In this document: piece by piece, positions 25,145 through 37,660 of the stretch
How positions within the stretch are numbered: position 1 is the first letter of the stretch
Layout: each line of letters starts with the position of its first letter
Source: Opisthorchis felineus
Taxonomy: Eukaryota; Platyhelminthes; Trematoda; Opisthorchiida; Opisthorchiidae
Assembly (NCBI GenBank): GCA_004794785.1
Contig: SJOL01007058.1
Coordinates: 16,345-80,344, forward strand
Length of the DNA stretch: 64,000 nucleotides
Direction of reading: 5' to 3'
Program-made: the position numbers and the translations under genes
The notes under the pieces: generated by a model
The model's database searches: none
The model's input: the letters and a program-made list of their open reading frames with translations, nothing else
Told to the model about the DNA's origin: nothing

Positions 25145-25502
25145 GGACGGGGTCCGTAAGGTAGAAAGCATTCAGACGAGAGAGAAGTTTCTTGATCGAC
25201 CCACGAGCAGATCCAAATGGATCTTCATCGCCTGTGAAAAGTTCGGAGTATTCCTCGACCGCGGATTGCACTGATGGCACGTTACAGGACGGAAGTTTTC
25301 GGATATGCAGCACGTTCACGGCAGTACTTGGGTAAACTTCAAGCTTGACTGCGCAACATTTGTCACCAGTTTTCTCCGCTTCAATTGAACCACGGATTCT
25401 GCACCCTTGGGAAAATCTGCTCCCAAAAACCTGCTGCATACGCTCACAACATCGTCTCACGCCGCTAAACTTCGTCCAATTCACATTCGTTTTCTGCTGC
25501 AA
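25145..25502 (-). pseudogene. Gypsy B protease-RT linker
   Basis: One minus-strand frame of about 119 codons runs up to the RT domain. It includes VEEYSELFTGDEDPFG (about 25,200-25,250), the acidic segment that in these elements precedes the GHRIxTGDAxPIxQRPYR entry to RT. At about 25,150 the reading frame changes into the RT frame. Further upstream the sequence no longer resembles a known domain. The element's protease and gag are not found beyond 25,502. Confidence 0.7.
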
Positions 25503-25859
25503 TGCAAGTAACTATTCAGCATTTTGGGGCACGTAATAATTGCACTAAATAACTGTCGCGCGTAGACTGAAGTATTTAATTTGCATCCAATTCAGCTGCA
25601 AAATTCCACCTCCATCCAAGTTAATCCCTAGCTGTTAACAGATAACGCTTATAATCCCATGTTGAATTAAGTGTTCGAATATTGCGCAAATTCCGCTGAA
25701 AAGAATAAAATACTCATGGACTGTTCCCCTTAATGAACAATAGTTAATGGTTTCAAGAAATTCACATTTCTTGCAAGCTTGTGCTGTAACGTGAATCTGC
25801 ATGTGTTTCACCCATTTTTCCATAATTAGGCGGCGAAATGAACAGGTGATTACAAACGC
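25503..25859. other. Unassigned DNA between gypsy B and repeat copy 3
   Basis: About 360 bases without a recognisable feature. G+C drops sharply at about 25,510, consistent with the 5' edge of the gypsy B remnant. Confidence 0.45.
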
Positions 25860-26870
25860 ACGAGTGCTAAATCGAATATATCTAAAGCAGGCCTACAATG
25901 ATATTTTACATCATTCCTCACGTAACTTTACAAACACCTTTTGAACAAGCTCTAACCAAGTAACCAAGGTCCTTCATCTACTGAAATATTCTGCTGGCGC
26001 TATTATCCAGTGCTCGCCAAATGAATCTGACAGGACCTCGGTCTAGAAGCATAAGGTGATCGTTATTGCTGGGCAACTGTGAGGGTTAAACAACCCTCTC
26101 ACATCTATCCCGTGATTCAACCATTACAGATGCTCCTTGGTATGCATGGACAACCTAACGCGAATGGGGAAATGATTTCCAGTGCAATCAAACAGTATGA
26201 TGTGCAGACAGGTGCGTGAAACATTATAGCGTCAGGGGAGATTTAGCTCACCCGGTCACTCGTCGAGTGCCTTCAGTTTCTGTCAATCTAATGCACACGA
26301 ATAATTCTCTTTCCAGCAAGTCATGTCATAATGGGAGACAAATGAGACAAGTGAGATGATTTATGTGGCTGGATGATCATTTCTAAATGACTCTGTCAGT
26401 TGTCCTAAATATTCACAATAACCTTAACCATTTACTGAGCCGATGAACCTAGGGTTATATTGGCTTTCATTCTGCTACTTCAGGTCCGCCAAAGGATACC
26501 TTATGGCTGGGGGACTAGACTACTACTTAGCTGTCATTTTTACAGGCAAGAAAATGGATTTGTGGCCATGTTGAGATAACCATTCGTCCATAGACTTCCG
26601 ACGTTTCTACATAAAAGCCCTGCCGATGTACAGCCCTGGTTTATGAACTGGATCTTCTGCATAACAGGAGACTCCTCCAGAACAATTACTGGTATTTGAC
26701 TGTTAAATGTTTTCGTCGTGAGCAATCTAAAATAAAGGGCTTCACAAAACCACATACCAACATCAATGGTGCTGAAGTGCCTCATCATACCGCGTAAGTT
26801 TCTTCCATTTTGGTTGCAGACATACCCAGCCGGATACTCTTTGACAATATAAAACGAAAGCTTGTTTGAG
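25860..26870 (+). repeat. Dispersed repeat R1, copy 3 (partial)
   Basis: Collinear with 36,410-37,660 of copy 2 and with the reverse complement of about 620-1 of copy 1. Shared landmarks are GCATAAGGTGATCGTTATT (26,050-26,068), CATGGACAACCTAACGCG (26,147-26,164), GCCGATGAACCTA (about 26,441), and TTTCTTCCATTTTGGTTGCAG (26,799-26,819). After the last landmark, copy 3 joins TTTGACAATATAA directly, whereas copy 2 carries about 180 extra bases at that point. No protein domain is recognised. Confidence 0.85.
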
Positions 26871-28007
26871 AATTGCCCCTCATTGAATGTGATACCACTT
26901 GATTTTTGGAAATTCCAGGAGGATGATCCTTTCCCGCTTGGACATTTTGTTTACTGTTCAGCTGTTGACATTGACCCCAATAATAGTCAAATGCATACGC
27001 AAAACCTGATAAAACGTACTGAAATATAAAAGTGCCATCAAAAAGTGAGCCTCATCAGAAGTATTCGACACTCACTTGGCAGAAACATGCCTTAAAACGT
27101 GTGTGCTCTACCTTGGTTCTCTTAGCACGAGCTCCTTAATTGGTTGATATTCCAGTTAAACTTGATTGCCCTGCACACGGTACAAGATACGTTATCAAGC
27201 TCTGAAGAAATATCACACGCGGCAAAAGGCCGTCATTAGCCAGAGATATTATTCTTATGCGGAAATAACGGAAACAGCGAGTTTTGCTGTTTGATATATT
27301 CAACTGATACTGTTTGCTCGCGGCGTCCAAAAATTTTGCACATGAAAAGTTTGGATGCTTTTGTGACAGACTCGCTCACCGTATCTCCTCACAAACAATC
27401 ATGTTGGTTACTTACTGGTTCAAAGATGTCACAAGTTGATGTTCCATAAGCGGAACTAAACAGGGCCACAGAAAATAATTTTAGCCTCAAAAATTATCGC
27501 CACACAGTTAAAAACTCCTATATAACATCTAGATCATGGCCCTATCCTTATCATTATGCGACGTTTAATCCATTTGGACTTCTATTACTCAAATGGAAAA
27601 CCGTTGATGTTCTAATGGATGGAAATGCAACCAGATAAGCTGTGCAAGAAGTCATCCAAGTCCTTGATGGTAAAGGGGAAAATTTAGCTTCAACGTCCTG
27701 CTCACAACTTTTGTGGGCTAAAATTTTGCGAACCTCGGTTATTATCACACGACGAATCATTTGCTAATCAAATGATGTATAGAAATGTGTACACAGTTTT
27801 GCCATCCTTCGCTGATTCTACTCTTTTGTTTGCGATGCATTCAGTGGTTTTCAAAACGTAGGTCGCATAGATGGCGTCGTTGGTCTTGCTTTGTAAGCAT
27901 GTTTGCTTTCGCTTCTATCACTGTTATATGAATTATACGGGAACTACGCGGTATCCCCAGACGGCTAAATGCACATCTTGCACTGTACATCAGTTTACGA
28001 ATTTATA
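26871..28007. other. Unassigned DNA
   Basis: No gene or element recognised. It may contain further diverged sequence of repeat R1 beyond the part that could be aligned by eye. Confidence 0.4.
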
Positions 28008-28068
28008 TTCAACCGTCACAGTTGCTCATCATCAACAACAATCGCCGCCTTATACTTATTAGAAGACC
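28008..28068 (-). repeat. Short inverted fragment of repeat R1
   Basis: CAACCGTCACAGTTGCTCATC and the following CGCCGCCTTATACTT are the reverse complement of the R1 block at 26,037-26,090 and 36,557-36,615. Only about 60 bases are shared. With the plus-strand block at 26 kb this forms an inverted pair about 2 kb apart. Confidence 0.65.
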
Positions 28069-31000
28069 TAAAAGAAAAGTCGCTGAATAAATGCTTCTGT
28101 TCTCCTGTTGGATAACAGTTTTTTCTTTTGATCATTTTCGTCTCAGCAAACATGCCTATCGATGGTTGGCGATAAAGCGTAATATTTTCCCCTGAAACTT
28201 TCATTTGCCACGCACGCTGGTCGCATCCGCATAGCAGCTCACTTCAAAAACACACAAACCAGACATGGCGGAGATCATTATTGGTCCCTTATTAAATGGG
28301 TTCTAGAAATCCTGGAAGAAGTTTGCTCATGGCGCACAAGGTGCTGAAATATAATCTGTTGTTTCATTATCGCAGAGCCTCACAATGTCTCACGAATGTC
28401 CATCCGGGGAAATCAAAATTCGATATGGTAATAAATAGAAAGCTCATGTGTACGCATTAGCCCAATGTAATATGCGCAGACTGCAAGCCAGCGTGAACAC
28501 CAAACCTTATCAAAATCGTACTTCTGCAGATTCACTCTTAGCACTTTCGCTAAGACTGTAAACTCCCTATTGTCGAGAAGCTAGTGAAAGCCCCGGCGCT
28601 TGCTACAATAAAACAATGCCACTAGTGTGAAGATTCTTTAGCAAACTTCGATTTGACTGTCGAATTTGGCACTCATTCTTGGTTCTTCTCTCTCTCTCTT
28701 CTATATCTGCAGTAACCGAGGGACTAGATCCTGAATAAACACATGTTTATTATGGTGTGTGAACGTGTAGACTGTACTATTTTTTGAAACGCGGAAGTGT
28801 GGACTCAGCTTATTTTTGTACGTAGTTTTACGTCAGTTCAATCCATTGGTGTTCCTTGTGCGTCCGTAGTAATATTTCCACAAATGGTCGCCTAAATGTC
28901 TGTCCAATCAGAGAGGCTCTCAAATTCGGTCCAGAAACGGTTGCAGGTATTGGGTAACGCTTAGCTACTAAACCGGAGTTTCAACAATATGGACAACTTT
29001 TCAATATTATGTATTAATCAAAATATTTCTTCCAAACTAAGGAAAAGCATGCACTGTGGTTTGTAACGTTCATTATATTATCATCAGACACGGGTGCACA
29101 CCATGCTATCTACATCAATAAAGCGCAAAAACAATGTTAAAGAGACAATGGCTGGCTGATTTCAGCACGTCACGACACTACAACCAATTCGTTTGCTTGG
29201 ATCGTTCATATGTACAAAATTTGGTCAGAATTTATCTCATCGGCCTAGCACTATTTATGGCTGGATCATCAGGGTTTGCTTCGTGTAATAGCATTCGAAT
29301 CATTTTGACCGTTTGACCCAATACGGAGGAGTTTATTTTCTCACTGCTAAATAATGCTATCGAACTGCTGGACTAACTTGATTGCGTCGTGGTGGGTTCA
29401 TCAGTGGTATGTTTCGCCGATGTTGATGAGTCGTTCACCGATGTACCGATCCTCGACACTATTGACAATTTGTGTGATAGTATCTCCCAAAAATAACCTC
29501 AATTACATCCTAACTATGGAATGATATTACAAAATTCTTAAGAAATTCGTATTAATTTTGAACTTGAAGAACAAGCTTACAAAACCGTCCACATTGTTCG
29601 GATGAACGAACCTCTGAGCTCAAAATTTGAGGGTGTTTGAGCGAAGGATAATAATTTAAACTACAACATCTTGCCTCTATCAGCGTCGTCTTGTCGCCGT
29701 CTTTGAGTATACTTGAGGAGTGATTTCAGTTCGCCCTAGGTGCATTTAATTCCTAAAAATTACCCTGTGTATTTCATCTGATTGTGGGTCTCGTAATAGT
29801 CTACATTTTCTGAATTCGCCTATCTAAAACTGTGACGACGGTCTTTTGTCGCGTCCTGCCGATCACAAGGACAGGTGCAACTTCTATTATTTGCCGTTTC
29901 GTAGTTTCACGAAAACGTTTATGGGCGCAGATTGGATGCTCCGTGGCTAGGAGACCATGCAACCCGGATCCACTGGTGCGACGGGAGAACTTTGTGAAGA
30001 AAACGCTGCTTCAGAATTGCTTCAGACCAATTCATTGAAATTCATAGTAGGGCTGGAACATTAACAACTCCGAATCATCCATCTGGGTGCATATTTGTTT
30101 TGTGTGTTAATGGGGATGACGTTAGGATGGACAATGTAGCAGGCCTAGTTACCCGTTAAATAGTATCTATACGGCTGCTGAGCTACGTCACTTAGCAAAC
30201 ATCAGAGAATGTGCTCTGAAACAGCATAGGATTAAGCTTGCTAGGTTTACTACCTGTTTCGTAGCTCTCAGGAGAGTTCCACCAGCATAACAGACAATAA
30301 ATTATGGAATCGGGCCACGGAGCACGTGTGGCAGTACCTCATCCAAATTTGTCTTGTAAGTCGTCGCGTCAGGAACCAAATTGAAATCCCGTACCACAGA
30401 TCGACAGGCGTCTCTTGCATACCGATTACCGAATTGACCCAGTCGCCCACATTCAAATCCTTAATCCAAGATTCCGCCGCTGATGTTTGACCCAAAACAG
30501 CCCAAAGCGTGGTTACAAAATCCATGGAGGAAATGATTTGGTCTTCCCAATTCTGGATCACGTGACTTGCACACACCAGGCAATCAATGCCTGGTCGGCA
30601 TTACTTTCACGCTGTACTTAAAGAAATTGAGAGCTCCATGTCCACAATTGTGGTGAGAGGAACGCGGTGAAACATTATGTTAACTGTTTTCGTAATGCGC
30701 AGCCGTTCTGTTATAACCAGTTTCTTTACTGAAACCTTGTACATATGTTCACGGGCCATCAAGATCGGGTGTGGATGAATGGCACGAAGTGAATGTGATT
30801 ACGACCACATAACTTTTCTTTTCGCAGACTCAAGAACCTTCCGAATTTTCTGATAGTCGCCGGCTATAACGGTCAACATTTTGTCGCGCGGAGAGTAAGA
30901 TACACTCAAACAAGCGGTGTTCTTTAAGCCTTGAGTTTCCGATCGTCCGTTAACCTCCATTTTACGGTGCGTTTGGATACCCACACAGTTAGCCGTGAAT

Positions 31001-32329
31001 AATGCTTCAGGATAATTGTACCGGAAGTCCAATAAAGCAGAAAGATAATATTTCCATCCTGGGCGCTGAACTCACCTGAACTCCTGCTCTTGTTTCACTG
31101 TACTCAAACCTTCAAAAGTATCAGAGATATTCCACGCAAAATACACATCGGCATTTTTTAGGTTCTGATTGCGTGATCTTGTCGACATATGGATATCACA
31201 CAGATGAATATGTACTCAGTTCACTGGCACCCCGAACACAGCTCGTTTTCGGCGCCCTCTGGAATGGTGGTATGTGCTGTTCAAACAATATCTAGCGATA
31301 AGCGCGGCATTCTGACTGCAAAACCGTCTACCGCATGATACATCACAGTACGTATTCGTGGTTACAATTCAACTCTAGGATGTTCGTCACCAATCGTTTA
31401 CAGTGCCTATCAAGAAAACTCCGTCAATGCTGATGCGTAGGGCACTTGGTTACGGTGACACATTCGTCAAACTTCTAAGGCCAGTTGGGGTCCTGATATG
31501 CGAGGAATAAAAGCGTGGTTGTGCCAAATACAATAGAAGTTCAGTCCTCTCCACGGTTAAAATTCGCATGCAAATTGACAGCATGTTCTTGACTATATTT
31601 TTGGTTCAGCACACGCGGTGTATTTTTATGGTCCCTTACTGACAGGGCAGATTCCACATTTTACCAAACAAGTTTCCCTGACCATAACCTAGCCCGAACT
31701 CCGTATGGGGCAACAAAACTTCCTTCTGTGGCCAGTGATGGGGTTATGTCGATTCGACACTCGGCCAATCCAGCATTAGTTTGGGCAAGATAATAATGGT
31801 TGAAACGCTTCACAATTGTAGCAACAAGGCAGAAATTGTAACTTCCAAGTTTAGGATTTCCTGATGCAGCGGCAGCTGATATGGCCAGATGGTCAGTTAT
31901 TTCAACGTTCAATCACGTTCCACACACATCGGATAGTGCTGTCTGATTTGATCTTTATGTTTTCTACTTTAATCTGCCACTGCTTCTGTGGACTGCCAAA
32001 AATTAGTAGATAGAATTTCGAACGATTCGAATACAAAACACTCTTCCCAGTTAGAAAAATAAAGGATATCCGCCAGCATTTGAACTGCTGAACTAAAACT
32101 AATATTCTTGAAAAATTGAAGAAAAAATCAACACACGGGTTTTACACAATTGGAGACAATACAAACTATCCACTCGTAACACACTATTGACAAGATTGCC
32201 AACCCCTGTAAGTTCATGTAGCACAAGCGTAGGTCTGCACCAGCAGAATCGGAATCGAAGGGCATTCGTTTTCGTTCAGCTTTACTATTCCAAATAAGGT
32301 CACTTATTGTGGAGGCCAACGAACAAAAT
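28069..32329. other. Unassigned DNA
   Basis: About 4.3 kb. Minus-strand frames at 30,268-30,576 (102 codons) and 30,799-31,032 (77 codons) have a fairly protein-like composition and lie close together, so a spliced gene fragment is possible. They match no family I recognise and I do not call them. A short (CT)n tract is at about 28,687-28,699. Confidence 0.4.
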
Positions 32330-32520
32330 TCAGTCCACCATTCGCGTTAGGTTTTCCATGCATACCAAGGAACATTTATAATGGATGACGCTCGCCACCA
32401 CTGTCAGAGGATTTTTCAACCGTCATAGTTGCCCATCGTCAACGATCATTACCACCTTATGCTTCTAGACCGAGTTCCTGTTAGATTGATTCTGTGAGCA
32501 GTGTATCATAGCGCCAGCGT
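32330..32520 (-). repeat. Inverted R1 block at left edge of copy 2
   Basis: TTCGCGTTAGGTTTTCCATG, then CACCTTATGCTTCTAGACCG, then TAGCGCCAGCG are the reverse complement, in order, of 36,500-36,690 and of the matching part of copy 3. It therefore faces the long copy that starts about 200 bases further right, giving an inverted pair roughly 4 kb apart (about 32.4 and 36.6 kb). Confidence 0.8.
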
Positions 32521-33489
32521 ACTTATGCAGCCAGAATTGGGGTCTAAACATACCAGTCAGTGTGCCTAAAATACAAGATTTTGCGGTTTGTGCTTGCCAG
32601 CTATTTGTCGAGCTGAATCCCCACATGGTGGGGGAGCTGCTCCAAACAAGTATAATAATCGTAAGGAAAGTTCGTCGACTGAGCAATTGCCATACTATGG
32701 CTACATGCATACATACAAGACCTTCGGTCGTATGTTAAAATATCGGAGGCTGCATGTGGTTAAAGCAAGGAGCAAGCAAAAACGTTCCGACTGCTAGACT
32801 TTACCCTCGTCTCATTTATTCACATGCACGCAATCATATTGCATGAGACCATCCCAAAATCACATGTGTTCAATGTGCCAGTGTTTGTCAGGTCTCGAAC
32901 ATTATGTTATACACCTCTTATATTTTAAGGCGAAGTTCAAATTAAAGCGGGTTTTTCGTTCAACAAGCAGACAACCTAGGCGAAATCGGTCATTGATTGC
33001 ACACGTTGCCGTCTAGATTCGTGCTTGTTATCACTGCTAATTGTACCTGCGTGTGATGCGTGATATTCAGTGAGCCGAAACAGATGGTTATGTATTGAGG
33101 TCACCAATTCCAAGCTTAAAATACATTGAAGTCGAATCTGGTTTCTACCAACCGTGACTGTATTTCGCCTTTAGTTTGCACTGCGGTCGACTTCGTTGGT
33201 GACACAAGATAAATTGCCACACGTGAGTTGCCCATTTACATCAGGCACAACGGGCGTTTATTACACAATCCAGCAGACAACTGATGGAATCAATGATAGA
33301 TAGCGACTACACCGTCTTAAGAAGCGTATCGCGATCAAGCACTGCAGAAGGGTACAGAAAAATACATATTCTGGCAACCCACAAACGATCAAAGCATAAC
33401 AGTAACAACAAGACAGTGTCTAGTATTGTTAAGAAAAAGGCGCATAGGTTTCGTTTAATAATATGTCGAACAATCGGAATAAACATGAC

Positions 33490-34190
33490 AACTTGCCAAG
33501 TGCCCAAGGTGCGTCATTCTACCAGGTTTTCCCTCACAATCAGAATAATACTGATATGAAGAAAACTGGGATACACACAGGCAAGTGATTTCAAGCAGCT
33601 TGGGGCAATAATAATTAGCATTGCAAAGGAAACCGACATCCCTAGATTCGTTACTCGGAGAGTAAATTTATGCATAACATTCAAGGGGCATTCGTTCATT
33701 GAATAGAGAAAAGGGGTCACTTCGCCTTACTGTGCGAGCTGAACAATCTGACTCAGAGCATACCCTACATAGGCTCAAAGAAAAATGCCTACCTCACTTC
33801 GCGACATAGATAAGACTGTCAACCTTTTTTAACCATTTCATAATGATTTGCTTTTAAGCCCTATCAGCCTGAACTGGGTGCTGGTATTTTATGTAGTCTA
33901 TTGAAGTCCTACTGTTCTGTTTTACCTCTCACATTTTTTCATTTTTTCCATGCAAAATAGGCCATTATTTACAGTGTTCTCGTTGGATGCCGCTGTCAGT
34001 CAGTGCAAAATTGCCGGATTTTACACGCAGAAGGATGCATTTAATTTACCCACAACACAGTTTTGAGCGCTTTCTGGAATGATGGTGCAAGCCGGTTTTA
34101 TACTTTTATTCATATGTGTTTTATGTGCTGATATCGTCAACATGCACCCATTTGATGCACCGTATTCGGAAATTGAGCGTAAGTTGGATC
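33490..34190 (+). repeat. Internal duplicated segment of R1, first copy
   Basis: Aligns with 35,560-36,235. Shared landmarks are TTAGCATTGCAAAGGAAACC (33,617-33,636), TCGTTGGATGCC (about 33,980), TTTCTGGAATGATG (about 34,071) and AACATGCACCCA (about 34,138). It lies between blocks that are adjacent in copy 1, so it is the inserted member of the pair. Confidence 0.82.
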
Positions 34191-35559
34191 ATAAAGCCAC
34201 CAGTTGTTGTTTGGGCGTGTTGTGTTGCATATCCTAGGAATGATAGTTTATCCATAGACTGCAAAATTAGATTTTTCAAGTGAATGATAAGGGTTTTCCA
34301 GTATTACGGGAAAACTGCGGGCCGCTTTTCGTTGATGTTTTGTGGTAACGCACCAGCTAAATTAGTGACGCTTGTTTTGAAACAAAAACATTTGTACTGC
34401 GCGGCTTGGAATTTAACCTAGAAATATTGGTCTTCATTGTTGGACCGATACGTGAGCTTATTGGGAGCACTAGTTTGGGTGCACCCAGCTGATGAGTTGA
34501 AAAAATATTTTCAACCAAATTATGAGAATATCACTGAAGGTTTACTTTTGGGTTACATAAGCAAGAGAGTAGGGTTGACTGCGGGAATGACCTCTGGGTT
34601 GAAAATTGTGAGTCTTCGATTGTGTAATTTAAATGGGGTACAAGAAGGTACCACTGCGAGGTAATCACCTTGACTGGAATGTAAACCAAAATTCTTAAAA
34701 CCAAGCCTGTTGTCCAGAAGTTAGTTGCGTTTTGATTTTTCTGGATGAAATTCAATTTGGTTTAGAACCCCAAGTTTCCTTTAAGATGATGTGAATGTCC
34801 ATTGGTCGGTGTAATAACTCACCCGCATCGTCAGTGCTTGTCCAGCTTCAGTACTTTGCAGATTCTTGATGAAATAATTGAACTTTTAAACGATCGCTTT
34901 TCTTGTGCTTTCTTGCGGTTCACATATCTTGGCAAATGCTTTAAGCTGCTCCATATCCAATAGTGTTTAAACTGAAAATTCAGACATCTCTTATAACCGC
35001 CTTTGATGGAATGGCATCTTGAACGAATTGAGCATGAAGCCTATTAAATACTTTCAACCACGAGTTTCACCAATGGCTCCCGTGGAAAAAGCTCCTTCAT
35101 TCCTGCAGTCACCAACGTGTTGGCCTATCATTTTGATATGGAATACAAGATCGGTGTAACTTTAAAGAACGTGTACATGGATGTCAAGATTAGTTTAATC
35201 TTCCAAAGCTGATTTTTGACGTAAGTGAACAGTAATAGACACTGCCACAATCTCTTTGGCCGGACTTCCAAAGCAATTGCAGAACAGGGCATCAATGATC
35301 TCCATGGAACATCAGCAGTAGATAGGGCTGGACCCACAACTAGTTGAGAGTGCATCTGTAGTGGATTTAATGGAAAACCTCAAGCGTACATTCAAGCTAT
35401 ATCCATGGAGCTAAAATGACTAAAAACAGTTGCTAGAAGTTTAGAGCATTTAGAAATACTTCAAAAGGGCTTAGGGATATGCGCAATTGTTCAGCAGATG
35501 TTACGCTCTCTATGCGAGCACATCATTTGCCGACAAAACGAGAAAATTATCCAGTGTGG

Positions 35560-36235
35560 CACACTGCACCAGTCCCTAGGTACGCCATTCTACTAGGTTT
35601 TTCATTACTGCGGGTTTTAAGTGAAATGAGATACAAACCCGCAAGCCTTCCAAGCAGCTTCGGCCAAAATTTAATTAGCATTGCAAAAGAAACCGATATC
35701 TTTGGATTCGTTGCTCGGGGAGGCAACTGATACGAATCACTCAGTGTGAATTAGTTCATTGAATAGTGAGAGGCGTCACTTTGCCTTACTTTGCGAGTTG
35801 AACAAACTGAGTCATAACAAGTCCAAAACAATCTTGAAGAGAAATGGGTACCACATTTTGCAACATAGTTAAGATTGTCAACATATTTTACCCATTTCCC
35901 TTTTCCATATTTGATTTGATGCTCTATCAGCCTAAGATAGCCGCCGTTATCCCATATAGACCATTGAAAACCTACTGTTCGTCGTTATTCACTGGAGGCT
36001 CTTAATTTATTGCACGCAAAATAGAACATTATGTGCTAGGCTACCGTTGGATGCCAGTCTAAGCCAGTGCAAAATTATCAGATAAAACAGAGGTAAGGAT
36101 GTACTTATTTTACTCGCATTCAGAGCGCAATACTGTTTGTAAAGGTTTCTGGAATGATGTTGCAAACTGCTCTTAATATTTTTCGTCGTATGTGTATTCT
36201 ATCATCAACATGTACCCAATTGATGGACCGCATTC
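35560..36235 (+). repeat. Internal duplicated segment of R1, second copy
   Basis: Aligns with 33,490-34,190 about 2.07 kb upstream in the same orientation. It occupies the position that the segment has in copy 1, so this is the resident copy. Confidence 0.82.
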
Positions 36236-37660
36236 TCTATTTATTTACTTGGATTATGTAAGGGTCGTTTGCTGAGACAAAAGATGAACAGGGATTCAAC
36301 GATTTATCCGAGAGGAGAGCAGATGCATTTATTCACCAACCTTTTTGTTTAGGTTGAGTATTCGGGAAATGGCAGAATAGGAAGTGTAATAAGCAGACGG
36401 GTACAAATGTTCGATTGCTGAATCGAATGTCCGTTAAGCAGGCTTACAATTACAAACGACTCTTGAAGAAGCACTAACCAAGCAAACATTGACCTACATC
36501 TACTGACAAATTTCGCTGGCGCTATTGCCTAGTGCTCACCAAATCAATCTGACAGAACCTCGGTCTGCAAGCATAAGGTGGTCGTTATTTTTTATGAGGA
36601 GCAACTGCGACGGGTAAATGAACCTTCCCCGTTGATCCCAAGAATCAACCATTACAGATGTTCCTTGGTAAGCATGGACAACCTAACGCGAATGGCGGAC
36701 TGATTCTGAAAGCCTTAAAACAGTATGATGCCCATTCGTGTGCACAAAACTAAACAGCATCAGGGAAGAGTGGGTCCAACTGGACAGGCTTCCGGTGTTT
36801 TTAATTACTGTCAATCTGATGCACACAACTCATTCAATTTCTAGCTGTTTATGTCACGATGAAGGCGCCCCAAAATGGATGAATGGGCTGATTTGTGTGA
36901 CTGAGTGAGTTAACGCAACTACATCGCATTGTTCAGCCAACCTATCGAAAAAAACTTAAAAAATGTCATTGGGTTATCATAAATATTCACAAAAAACTTA
37001 GCCGTTTACCGGGCCGATGAACCTACGGCTATCTTAGCTTTCGTTCCACTGTTTCAGCTGCGCCAAACATGCCTCATACAATGCAGACTCGACTACGGAA
37101 TCGCTGTCATGTTCACAGGCAAGAGATAAACTCTCAGACTATGAAGATTGAGCTACTTCTCCATTGACTTTCGACGTTTCTACACAAAAGCCCCACCGAC
37201 ATACAGTCCTGGATTATGAACTAGATTTCCCGTGAAATAGGAAAATCCTGCAGCACTACTGCCGGTAAGTAGCTTTTAAAACTTATCGTTGAGAACAATC
37301 TAAATTAAATGGTTTCACAAAACCACAGGCCAAATTCCCGTGTACGGGTTTACTTTGAAACAAAACGTATGTTGCTTAAGTGTCTCGATTTAAGCAGAAT
37401 ACTGGAAATGAACTGTTTATTATGCCGCATAAGTTTCTTCCATTTTGGTTGCAGGCATGCTCGGCAGATGCACAACCATGAGTACAAGCACACATTTTCC
37501 CCAAAAACTCGCTGATGGCACCCATCTGCGAACCACTCCCAGAAACAAAAATATTATGCACGGCAACGGACGGATAAATTTGAACTTGGCGCGTACGAAA
37601 CTGACTAAGAACATTTACGCAGACGACACAAAAGCTTCATAATTTGACAATATAACACCA

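Larger units (their letters stand above)
23340..25502 (-). mobile_element. Ty3/gypsy retrotransposon B, degenerate and truncated pol
   Basis: A second gypsy-type pol in the same orientation, distinctly richer in G+C than its surroundings and much better preserved than element A. The order on the minus strand is: linker (25,502-25,145), RT (25,140-24,430), RNase H (about 24,310-23,930), integrase zinc finger (about 23,660-23,530) and the beginning of the integrase core (23,480-23,343). It stops after the first catalytic Asp block, so the 3' third of integrase, any 3' LTR and all of gag are missing. Isolated stop codons and a few frameshifts, rather than wholesale scrambling, indicate a younger insertion than A. 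RT motifs of A and B differ, so they are two lineages and not a duplication of one. Confidence 0.92.
32715..37660 (+). repeat. Dispersed repeat R1, copy 2 (longest)
   Basis: The most complete copy. Its first block, from CCTTCGGTCGTATGTTAAAA (about 32,720) to about 33,440, equals copy 1 at 2,262-1,590 inverted. The blocks at 34,330-34,680, 35,660-35,945 and 36,560-37,260 follow in the same order as in copy 1. The block 36,410-37,460 equals copy 3. Relative to copy 1 it has extra DNA at 33,490-34,190 (a duplicate of 35,560-36,235), at about 34,760-35,560 and at about 35,945-36,560. Short frames such as 34,437-34,664 are not conserved as frames between copies. No transposase, reverse transcriptase or other domain was seen, so the class is unknown. 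Confidence 0.82.

Noticed and set aside
23287..25274. Plus-strand frames opposite gypsy B
   Set aside because: The minus strand encodes recognisable RT, RNase H and integrase blocks there. The plus frames are shadows of G+C-rich coding DNA.
30268..31032. Two neighbouring minus-strand frames of 102 and 77 codons that might be exons
   Set aside because: No known motif. Possible splice sites can be drawn but are not compelling.
37445..37642. IYADDTKAS, resembling a reverse transcriptase Y/F-A-D-D box
   Set aside because: No other RT block is found before or after it in any frame, and it falls in a segment absent from the other repeat copies. Chance is likelier.
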